From Methylococcaceae bacterium (GTDB lineage: Bacteria; Pseudomonadota; Gammaproteobacteria; Methylococcales; Methylococcaceae), in contig VEPB01000116.1 in NCBI GenBank assembly GCA_012026715.1, positions 1 to 9,211 on the forward strand: a stretch of DNA of 9,211 bases. The letters run 5' to 3'. The position numbers and the translations under genes are program-made. Positions 1 to 9,211 of the stretch are shown piece after piece. The notes under the pieces were generated by a model. It did not search any database, had not been told where the DNA came from, and saw nothing but the letters and a program-made list of their open reading frames with translations. Numbering within the stretch: position 1 is the first letter of the stretch; each line of letters starts with the position of its first letter.

Positions 1-169
1 CGGGTCGGTGGACTTGCCGGAAGGTGTCGAGATGGTGATGCCGGGCGACAACATCAAGATCACGGTGAAGCTGATCGCGCCGATCGCCATGGAAGAAGGT
101 CTGCGCTTCGCCGTCCGTGAAGGCGGCCGCACCGTGGGCGCCGGCGTCGTTTCCAAAGTAATCGAGTAA
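1..169 (+). CDS. tuf: Elongation factor Tu, C-terminal fragment (5' end outside window)
   Basis: EF-Tu is the GTPase that delivers aminoacyl-tRNA to the ribosomal A site. Only the last 55 codons are present, reading from base 2 to the TAA at 167-169. The translation contains MPGDNIKITVKLIAPIA and FAVREGGRTVGAGVV and ends VSKVIE. These are hallmarks of EF-Tu domain 3, the beta-barrel that contacts tRNA and EF-Ts. The GTPase domain lies upstream of the window. The gene is followed by a tRNA-Trp gene and secE, the common arrangement of the tuf copy next to the secE-nusG-ribosomal protein cluster in many proteobacteria. Many of them carry a second tuf copy elsewhere, so which copy this is cannot be decided from the window alone. 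The identification is secure and only the start is missing. Confidence 0.97.
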   Translation, partial: GSVDLPEGVEMVMPGDNIKITVKLIAPIAMEEGLRFAVREGGRTVGAGVVSKVIE

Positions 170-180
170 TAGCGTCATCG

Positions 181-218
181 GGAATGCCGGTCGCCTCTGG
201 TAGGCTGGCATTCCGTTT
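181..218 (+). terminator. Terminator-like hairpin after tuf
   Basis: GGAATGCC at 181-188 pairs perfectly with GGCATTCC at 207-214. A second inner stem, GCCT 193-196 with AGGC 202-205, can form within the loop. Only three T residues (216-218) follow, so the U-tract is weak. It could be a leaky terminator for tuf or a structure for 3'-end processing before the tRNA. No obvious promoter is seen between it and the tRNA, so some read-through into tRNA-Trp and secE is likely. Confidence 0.45.
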
Positions 219-230
219 CAGGTTAGACAC

Positions 231-306
231 AGGTCAGTAGCTCAATTGGTAGAGCAGCGGTCTCCAAAACCGCAGGTTGGGGGTTCGAGCCCCTCCTGGC
301 CTGCCA
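231..306 (+). tRNA. trpT: tRNA-Trp (anticodon CCA)
   Basis: A complete 76-base cloverleaf can be drawn. The acceptor stem pairs AGGTCAG (231-237) with CTGGCCT (296-302), with one G-T wobble. A D-arm follows, with TAGCTC and GAGC flanking a loop that contains TTGG. The anticodon stem pairs GCGGT (257-261) with ACCGC (269-273) around the loop CTCCAAA, which places anticodon CCA at 264-266. A T-arm with the usual GGTTCGA core follows. The discriminator base is G303 and the CCA tail is encoded at 304-306. The anticodon reads UGG, the tryptophan codon. It lies 61 nt after tuf and 34 nt before the secE start, consistent with processing out of a tuf-secE transcript. Confidence 0.97.
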
Positions 307-340
307 CCTTCTTCAACGGTCAGCAAACAAAGTGTCCTCA

Positions 341-721
341 ATGACGGCTGCGCAATCAGAGGCCAGCAATCCCAAGCTGGATGTGGTCAAGTTCGTCCTC
401 GCCCTGGGACTGTTGGGAGCCGGTCTCGCTGGCTTTTATTACTATGCCGCCTACGCCCTGGCATACCGGGTGATCGGTATCGTGGTCGATGTCATCGCGG
501 TGTTGGCGATTCTGTCCACGACCCAGTTGGGCAAGTCCGCCATCGCTTTCATGGGCGAATCCCGCGTCGAAGTTCGTCGGGTCATCTGGCCGACTCGTCA
601 GGAGACGGTCCAGTCGACCCTGGTGGTCGTGGTGCTGGTGCTGGTGGTCGGAATTTTCCTCTGGCTGCTGGACATGTTGCTGTTCTGGGGAATCGGGCTG
701 TTGACCGGGCAGAAGGTGTGA
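341..721 (+). CDS. secE: Preprotein translocase subunit SecE
   Basis: SecE is the small essential membrane subunit of the SecYEG protein-export channel; it clamps SecY together. The 126-residue protein has three hydrophobic segments at about residues 16-38, 42-60 and 92-117. This is the three-helix form seen in E. coli (127 aa) rather than the single-helix form of many other bacteria. The conserved amphipathic cytoplasmic region before the last helix is present as VEVRRVIWPTRQET (residues 77-90). The ATG at 341 was chosen; an in-frame GTG at 332 would add three residues. Neither has a good Shine-Dalgarno sequence, so the start is uncertain. The stop codon lies one base before the nusG start, so the two genes are probably translationally coupled, as is usual for secE-nusG. 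Confidence 0.95.
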   Translation: MTAAQSEASNPKLDVVKFVLALGLLGAGLAGFYYYAAYALAYRVIGIVVDVIAVLAILSTTQLGKSAIAFMGESRVEVRRVIWPTRQETVQSTLVVVVLVLVVGIFLWLLDMLLFWGIGLLTGQKV

Positions 722-722
722 C

Positions 723-1256
723 ATGGCGTTGCGCTGGTATGTGGTTCACGCCTATTCCAATTTCGAGAATCAGGTAAAGAAAGCGCTGGAAGAGCGAGTC
801 AAGCGCGCCAATCTGGAGCCGTATTTCGGCAAGATTCTGGTGCCGACGGAGGAAGTCGTCGAGATGCGCCAGGGACAGCAGCGCAAAAGCGAGCGCAAGT
901 TCTTTCCGGGTTACGTCCTGGTCCAGATGGAACTGAACGACGAAACCTGGCACCTGGTCAAGGAAGTGCCGCGGGTGCTCGGATTCATCGGCGGCGGTGG
1001 CGACAAGCCCACGCCCATCACGGATGCCGAGGCCGAGGCGATCCTGAATCGCGTCGAAGCCGGCGTCAACAAGCCCCGTCCCAAGGTGTTGTTTGAGGCC
1101 GGGGAAGTGGTACGGGTCATCGAGGGACCGTTCAATGACTTCAATGGCGTCGTCGAAGAAGTCAACTACGAGAAAAGCCGCTTGCGCGTTTCAGTGTTGA
1201 TTTTCGGTCGGTCGACCCCGGTCGAGCTCGATTTCGGACAGGTCGAGAAGGCTTAG
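723..1256 (+). CDS. nusG: Transcription termination/antitermination factor NusG
   Basis: NusG binds the RNA polymerase clamp and increases processivity. Through its C-terminal domain it contacts Rho or ribosomal protein S10, linking transcription to termination or translation. The 177-residue protein matches the family length. The N-terminal NGN domain (about 1-110) starts LRWYVVHAYSNFENQVKKAL and contains the signature FFPGYVLVQM near residues 60-69. The C-terminal KOW domain (about 124-177) contains VVRVIEGPFNDFNGVVEEV. The ATG at 723 is one base after the secE stop and has an AGAAGG Shine-Dalgarno at 711-716 with 6-nt spacing, inside the end of secE. Nothing is unusual about the protein. 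Confidence 0.98.
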   Translation: MALRWYVVHAYSNFENQVKKALEERVKRANLEPYFGKILVPTEEVVEMRQGQQRKSERKFFPGYVLVQMELNDETWHLVKEVPRVLGFIGGGGDKPTPITDAEAEAILNRVEAGVNKPRPKVLFEAGEVVRVIEGPFNDFNGVVEEVNYEKSRLRVSVLIFGRSTPVELDFGQVEKA

Positions 1257-1265
1257 TTTTTCACA

Positions 1266-1296
1266 GGGGAGCTCAACGCGGTTGAGCGCTTAACCC
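1266..1296 (+). promoter_or_regulatory. Putative L1-binding operator in the rplK leader
   Basis: The 53-nt gap between nusG and rplK holds a perfect 6-bp stem, GCTCAA (1271-1276) and TTGAGC (1282-1287), around a 5-base loop. GGG (1267-1269) can pair with CCC (1294-1296), closing an outer helix. A strongly asymmetric internal loop separates the two helices: A1270 on one side and GCTTAA (1288-1293) on the other. Two helices around an asymmetric loop just before rplK resemble the L1 autoregulatory site of the L11 operon, where L1 binds mRNA that mimics its 23S rRNA site. There is no T-tract, so it is not a terminator. The structure is seen directly; the L1 assignment rests on position and shape. 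Confidence 0.5.
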
Positions 1297-1309
1297 ACCA
1301 GAGAGAGTC

Positions 1310-1741
1310 ATGGCAAAGAAAATCACCGCATACATCAAGCTTCAGGTGAAAGCCGGCGAAGCGAATCCGAGTCCGCCGGTAGGCCCCGCGCTGGGTCAAC
1401 GCGGCGTCAACATCATGGAGTTCTGCAAGGCGTTCAACGCCCAGACCCAAAATGTCGAAAAGGGGTTGCCGCTGCCGGTCGTCATCACCGTTTACAGCGA
1501 TCGCAGCTTTACCTTCATCACCAAGACGCCGCCGGCCAGCGTGTTGCTGAAGAAGGCCGTGGGCATCCAAAGCGGCAGCCCGCGCCCCAACACCAACAAG
1601 GTGGGCAAGGTGACCCGCGATCAGCTCGCGGAAATCGCCAAGGCGAAGACCCCTGACCTGACCGCCGCTGACCTCGATGCAGCCATTCGTACCATCGCCG
1701 GCAGCGCGCGCAGCATGGGCCTCGAAGTGGAGGGCGTGTAA
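1310..1741 (+). CDS. rplK: 50S ribosomal protein L11
   Basis: L11 binds the GTPase-associated region of 23S rRNA at the base of the L7/L12 stalk. It takes part in elongation factor function and in sensing uncharged tRNA by RelA. At 143 residues it has the typical length. The N-terminal domain carries the proline-rich PSPPVGPALGQRGVNI segment (residues 20-35), the thiostrepton-contact region of the family. The C-terminal rRNA-binding domain (about 75-143) includes TKTPPASVLLKKA and ends with a conserved GLEVEGV. The ATG at 1310 follows a purine-rich GAGAGAG at 1301-1307 close to the start, a weak Shine-Dalgarno. The TAA stop shares its final A with the ATG of rplA, so the two genes are likely coupled in translation. 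Confidence 0.98.
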   Translation: MAKKITAYIKLQVKAGEANPSPPVGPALGQRGVNIMEFCKAFNAQTQNVEKGLPLPVVITVYSDRSFTFITKTPPASVLLKKAVGIQSGSPRPNTNKVGKVTRDQLAEIAKAKTPDLTAADLDAAIRTIAGSARSMGLEVEGV

Positions 1742-2436
1742 TGGCCAAGTTAACCAAGCGTCAGAAGGAAATCCGTTCCAAGTTGGAGCCCGGCAAGGTC
1801 TATGCGGTCAACGATGCATTCACCCTGCTCAAGTCCCTTTCCAAGGTGAAATTCACCGAGTCCATCGACGTCGCCGTCAACCTGGGCGTTGATCCGCGCA
1901 AATCCGACCAGGCGGTGCGCGGCGCGACCGTGCTGCCCAAGGGTACCGGCAAGACCGTTCGGGTCGCCGTTTTCGCCCAGGGCGCCGCTGCCGATGCGGC
2001 CCGGGCTGCGGGAGCAGACATCGTCGGGATGGACGATTTGGCCGCGCAGGTCAAGGCTGGCGAGCTCAATTTCGATGTCGTCATTGCCGCGCCCGACGCC
2101 ATGCGCGTGGTTGGCCAGCTGGGCCAGATTCTCGGCCCGCGCGGCCTGATGCCCAATCCCAAGGTGGGCACCGTTACTCCCGATGTGGCGGGTGCGGTCA
2201 ACAATGCCAAGGCCGGTCAGGTGCGCTACCGCACCGACAAGAAGGGCATCATCCATTGCACGCTCGGCAAGGCCAGCTTCGAAGAGGCCGCGCTGAAGGA
2301 AAACCTGGAAGCGTTGCTGGCCGATCTGAAGAAGCTGAAGCCGTCAACCTCCAAGGGCATCTATCTGAAAAAGATCACCGTCTCCTCCACCATGGGGCCG
2401 GGACTGCCGGTCGACCAAGCCAGTCTGGCGGTTTGA
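1741..2436 (+). CDS. rplA: 50S ribosomal protein L1
   Basis: L1 forms the mobile L1 stalk of the large subunit and assists release of deacylated tRNA from the E site. In many bacteria it is also the translational repressor of the rplK-rplA operon. The 231-residue protein has the usual length. Domain I is made of the N-terminal part (about 1-67) and the C-terminal part (about 160-231). Domain II lies between them and holds the family signature ILGPRGLMPNPKVGTVTPDV. The C-terminal half has the conserved STMGPGLPVD. The ATG overlaps the rplK stop as TAATG. A GGAGGG Shine-Dalgarno lies inside rplK at 1729-1734, six bases before the start. An L1-like operator stem-loop lies upstream of rplK. Confidence 0.98.
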   Translation: MAKLTKRQKEIRSKLEPGKVYAVNDAFTLLKSLSKVKFTESIDVAVNLGVDPRKSDQAVRGATVLPKGTGKTVRVAVFAQGAAADAARAAGADIVGMDDLAAQVKAGELNFDVVIAAPDAMRVVGQLGQILGPRGLMPNPKVGTVTPDVAGAVNNAKAGQVRYRTDKKGIIHCTLGKASFEEAALKENLEALLADLKKLKPSTSKGIYLKKITVSSTMGPGLPVDQASLAV

Positions 2437-2440
2437 CACG

Positions 2441-2554
2441 ACTTTGGGTTGTCCGGTCGGTAACGTCCGGGCAGCCGTCAAAGACCGCAGGGGCGGCAAC
2501 GCTTAATCGTCAAACCCTGCGTAGACGGTAAACCTAAAACCGATTGGCGTTAGG
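2441..2554 (+). promoter_or_regulatory. L10-type ribosomal protein leader (rplJ autoregulation)
   Basis: This lies in the 211-nt gap between rplA and rplJ. GCAGGG (2487-2492) pairs with CCCTGC (2515-2520), and CCGTC (2475-2479) pairs with GACGG (2524-2528). They are separated by an internal loop containing AAAGACC on one side and GTA on the other. The conserved sequences GACCGCAGG, CTTAAT and CCTGCGTAGACGGT match what I recall of the gammaproteobacterial L10 leader, where the L10-L12 complex binds and represses rplJL translation. A second structure competes with the outer stem: 2447-2456 pairs with 2467-2476 (10 bp, two wobbles), extended by CTTTG (2442-2446) with CAAAG (2479-2483). CCTAA (2533-2537) also pairs with TTAGG (2550-2554). 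Confidence 0.8.
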
Positions 2555-2566
2555 AACCGTGCTGGG

Positions 2567-2592
2567 TCCTGGGGTTTCCCCGGGATTTTCTT
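2567..2592 (+). terminator. Terminator-like hairpin inside the rplJ leader
   Basis: TCCTGGGG (2567-2574) pairs with CCCCGGGA (2578-2585), eight base pairs with one T-G wobble, around a TTT loop. TTTTCTT follows at 2586-2592. A short GC-rich stem plus T-run is the form of an intrinsic terminator. It sits between the L10-type site and the rplJ ribosome binding site, so it could act as an attenuator or as the end of the rplKA transcript. No strong promoter was found downstream, so it must be leaky or regulated if it works. GGAACC (2553-2558) and GGTTCC (2594-2599) can close a helix around it. Confidence 0.55.
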
Positions 2593-2597
2593 GGGTT

Positions 2598-2625
2598 CCG
2601 GACAGTTTTCGAAACTGCTGTCCGG
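2598..2625 (+). promoter_or_regulatory. Hairpin upstream of the rplJ ribosome binding site
   Basis: CCGGACAG (2598-2605) pairs perfectly with CTGTCCGG (2618-2625). The intervening TTTTCGAAACTG can form a further short stem. The hairpin ends 10 bases before the rplJ Shine-Dalgarno. Its right arm can instead pair downstream: TCCGG (2621-2625) with CCGGA (2634-2638), which would cover the first three bases of the Shine-Dalgarno. The two pairings exclude each other. A translational switch is an inference; the complementarity is read directly. Confidence 0.5.
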
Positions 2626-2635
2626 GTCAGTTGCC

Positions 2636-2640
2636 GGAGG
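2636..2640 (+). promoter_or_regulatory. Ribosome binding site deciding the rplJ start
   Basis: GGAGG lies seven bases before the GTG at 2648. It decides in favour of GTG 2648 over the upstream in-frame TTG at 2591, which has no Shine-Dalgarno sequence and lies inside the leader structures. Confidence 0.85.
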
Positions 2641-2647
2641 TAGTGAA

Positions 2648-3175
2648 GTGGCGCTGAGATTAGAAGACAAGAAAGCCGTTGTTGCAGAAGTTTCGGCTGT
2701 GGCAGCGAAGGCGCTTTCGGCGGTTGCCGCGGAGTACCGGGGGTTGACGGTCGGTCAACTCACCGCGCTCCGCAAGCAGGCGCGCGAAACCGGCGTCTAC
2801 GTGCGGGTGGTGAAAAACACCCTGGCCCGCAAGGCGGTTGAAGGGACCGAGTTCGCCTGCATGCAGGACGGACTGGTGGGGCCTTTGATCATCGCGTTCT
2901 CCCTGGAGGATCCGGGTGCCGCCGCACGGCTCATCAGCGATTTTGCCAAGGGCAATGACAAGCTGGTGACCAAGCTGGTGTCGGTAGGCGGCAAGGCGTA
3001 TGGCGCTTCCGAACTGGAGCGTCTGTCGAAGCTGCCAACCCGCGATCAGGCGATTGCCATTCTGATGGGCACCATGAAGGCTCCCGTCGAGAAGTTCGTC
3101 AGAACTTTGGCAGAGCCCACCGCGAAGATGGTCAGAACCGTCGCCGCGATTCGCGACCAAAAACAAGCTGCCTGA
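2648..3175 (+). CDS. rplJ: 50S ribosomal protein L10 (long C-terminal helix form)
   Basis: L10 anchors the L7/L12 dimers to the ribosome, forming the stalk that recruits translation factors. With L12 it also represses its own mRNA. The N-terminal domain binds 23S rRNA and L11; it is recognisable by YRGLTVGQLTALRK (residues 30-43), VYVRVVKNTLARKAVEGT (50-67) and DPGAAARLISDFAK (88-101). Translation from GTG 2648 gives 175 residues and a start (ALRLEDKKAVVAEV) that aligns with E. coli L10. E. coli L10 has 165 residues. The ten extra residues lie entirely in the C-terminal L12-binding helix, where KFVRTLAE (149-156) is echoed by KMVRTVAA (160-167). That suggests room for a third L12 dimer. The stop is 33 nt before rplL. 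Confidence 0.96.
   Translation: MALRLEDKKAVVAEVSAVAAKALSAVAAEYRGLTVGQLTALRKQARETGVYVRVVKNTLARKAVEGTEFACMQDGLVGPLIIAFSLEDPGAAARLISDFAKGNDKLVTKLVSVGGKAYGASELERLSKLPTRDQAIAILMGTMKAPVEKFVRTLAEPTAKMVRTVAAIRDQKQAA
3092..3157 (+). repeat. Imperfect 33-bp tandem repeat in the 3' part of rplJ
   Basis: Unit 1 (3092-3124) and unit 2 (3125-3157) encode KFVRTLAEPTA and KMVRTVAAIRD. Of the first 14 bases, 12 are identical, including GTCAGAAC in both. Both units use the arginine codon AGA, where most arginines nearby are CGN. Similarity fades in the second half of the unit. This fits an old in-frame duplication in the L12-binding helix, though parallel selection for the same helix pattern could also explain it. 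Confidence 0.55.
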
Positions 3176-3195
3176 ACGGCTTTCAATTAGTTGAC

Positions 3196-3200
3196 TGGAG
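3196..3200 (+). promoter_or_regulatory. Ribosome binding site deciding the rplL start
   Basis: TGGAG is followed by an eight-base A/T spacer (TTTTTAAA) and the ATG at 3209. An in-frame TTG at 3191 would place this site inside the gene and add six residues not found in L7/L12 proteins, so ATG 3209 is preferred. Confidence 0.8.
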
Positions 3201-3208
3201 TTTTTAAA

Positions 3209-3583
3209 ATGGCTGTATCCAAAGACGACATTCTTGAGACTATTTCCAACATGACCGTCATGGAGATCGTTGACTTGATCTCCGCCATGGAGGAAAAATT
3301 CGGCGTGTCCGCCGCTGCGGCCGTGGCCGTGGCTGCTGCTCCCGCCGCCGCCGCTGCGCCGGTCGAGGAGAAGACCGAGTTCGACGTGGTCATGACCAGC
3401 TTCGGCGCCAACAAGGTTGGCGTGATCAAGGTCATCCGCGAAATCACCGGTCTGGGCCTGAAGGAAGCCAAGGACCTGGTGGAAGGCGTACCCTCTACCG
3501 TCAAGGAAGCGGTTCCGAAGAAGGATGCCGACGACATCAAGAAGAAGCTGGAGGAAGCTGGCGCTGCGGTTGATATCAAGTAA
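3209..3583 (+). CDS. rplL: 50S ribosomal protein L7/L12
   Basis: L7/L12 is the multi-copy stalk protein that recruits and stimulates the translation GTPases (EF-Tu, EF-G, IF2, RF3). The 124-residue protein has the three family parts. An N-terminal dimerisation region (about 1-33, SKDDILETISNMTVMEIVDL) binds the L10 helix. A flexible Ala/Pro/Val hinge spans about 34-52. The globular C-terminal factor-binding domain (about 56-124) contains KVGVIKVIREITGLGLKEAK and ends GAAVDIK. The length is close to that of E. coli. It is the second gene of the rplJL unit, 33 nt after rplJ. Several copies per ribosome are needed, so strong translation from its own A/T-flanked ribosome binding site makes sense. 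Confidence 0.98.
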   Translation: MAVSKDDILETISNMTVMEIVDLISAMEEKFGVSAAAAVAVAAAPAAAAAPVEEKTEFDVVMTSFGANKVGVIKVIREITGLGLKEAKDLVEGVPSTVKEAVPKKDADDIKKKLEEAGAAVDIK

Positions 3584-3610
3584 ACTGCTGTTTCTTGCCT
3601 TTCCGCGTTT

Positions 3611-3638
3611 GGCTGGCAGCTGCGGCTGCCGGCCTTTT
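3611..3638 (+). terminator. Attenuator-like terminator between rplL and rpoB
   Basis: GGCTGGCAG (3611-3619) pairs with CTGCCGGCC (3626-3634) in a nine-pair stem with one T-G wobble, around the loop CTGCGG. TTTT follows at 3635-3638. In E. coli a partial terminator lies in this same gap and lowers rpoBC expression relative to the ribosomal proteins. The position and form here suggest the same role. The rest of the 223-nt gap (3639-3806) holds a weak GAGG (3666-3669)/CCTC (3677-3680) hairpin followed by a run of six T. I could not find a convincing promoter in it. Confidence 0.65.
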
Positions 3639-3806
3639 CGCGTTGTGTGGTCCCACTCAGTAGCAGAGGAGCAGGCCCTCGAATTTTTTAGGCGACGCTC
3701 GGACGTGTTGCCGGCATGTTAGGACTTAAGGTCGAGCCAGTGAGCCGGCCGATTCATTCCGATCATCGTATCACTCAAGTTAAAGCACACATCAGGTAAG
3801 GATCCA

Positions 3807-7880
<4,074 letters not shown>

Positions 7881-7889
7881 CCGCGGAGC

Positions 7890-7913
7890 CGCCCGGCCCC
7901 AGCCGGCCGGGCG
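7890..7913 (+). repeat. GC-only hairpin in the rpoB-rpoC spacer
   Basis: CGCCCGGCC (7890-7898) pairs with GGCCGGGCG (7905-7913), nine G-C pairs around the six-base loop CCAGCC. No T-run follows, so an intrinsic terminator is unlikely, and rpoC is normally co-transcribed with rpoB. It starts ten bases after the rpoB stop. It may be a processing or stability element, or help set rpoC translation; the sequence does not decide. Nothing else notable is seen in the 89-nt spacer apart from the rpoC ribosome binding site. Confidence 0.5.
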
Positions 7914-7969
7914 CGCCGTTCCGGTTGGCCGAATCGTCCCTCAAGCATGCAATATTGGAGAGTAGTCCC

Positions 7970-9211
<1,242 letters not shown>

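Noticed and set aside
277..777. 166-codon frame overlapping tRNA-Trp, secE and the nusG start
   Set aside because: It overlaps the tRNA and secE in another phase. Its product is Arg/Gly-rich with no recognisable domain, while secE has clear family motifs.
2433..2462. TTGACA (2433-2438) at the end of rplA as a promoter for rplJL
   Set aside because: The -35 match is perfect, but no reasonable -10 box lies 16-18 bases downstream (GTCGGT and TCGGTA are poor). A minor promoter cannot be excluded, but the sequence does not support one.
2591..2647. Upstream TTG start extending rplJ by 19 residues
   Set aside because: It has no Shine-Dalgarno, its added residues match no L10 family N terminus, and it would run through the leader hairpin. 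GTG 2648 has GGAGG at the right distance.

Overview
This window is a core housekeeping locus from a GC-rich gammaproteobacterium (about 60% GC by eye). The order is tuf (3' end) - tRNA-Trp - secE - nusG - rplK - rplA - rplJ - rplL - rpoB - rpoC (5' part), all on the + strand. It is the standard bacterial translation/transcription supercluster. Long RpoB stretches are E. coli-like, including the gammaproteobacterial coiled-coil insertion, and RpoC has the usual N-terminal zinc site, so Gammaproteobacteria is well supported. A Methylococcales- or Chromatiales-like lineage is only a guess. I see no mobile element, CRISPR array, phage gene or accessory gene.

Layout: positions 1-169 hold the C-terminal 55 codons of EF-Tu, followed by a terminator-like hairpin and a complete tRNA-Trp with encoded CCA (231-306). 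secE and nusG (341-1256) are nearly abutting. A 53-nt gap with a stem-loop resembling a ribosomal-protein L1 operator precedes rplK-rplA (1310-2436), whose coding regions overlap by one base. A 211-nt leader follows. It contains an L10-type autoregulatory RNA, a terminator-like hairpin and a hairpin just before the ribosome binding site. Then come rplJ-rplL (2648-3583). A 223-nt gap with a terminator-like attenuator separates rplL from rpoB (3807-7880). After an 89-nt spacer with a very GC-rich hairpin, rpoC starts at 7970 and runs off the end. No gene-free stretch exceeds 300 bases.

The genes supply translation elongation (EF-Tu, tRNA-Trp, the L11/L1/L10/L12 stalk-region proteins), protein export (SecE), transcription elongation (NusG) and the two largest RNA polymerase subunits. 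The intergenic RNA structures are placed where feedback by L1 and L10 and attenuation before rpoB would let ribosomal protein and polymerase synthesis be set separately.

The window does not contain an undescribed system that I can see. The most interesting points are: (1) L10 has exactly ten more residues than E. coli L10 in its C-terminal L12-binding helix, apparently through an 11-residue internal repeat, which predicts three rather than two L12 dimers on the ribosomal stalk; and (2) the rplJ leader combines an L10-type site, a terminator-like hairpin and two mutually exclusive hairpins, one of which would cover the Shine-Dalgarno sequence.
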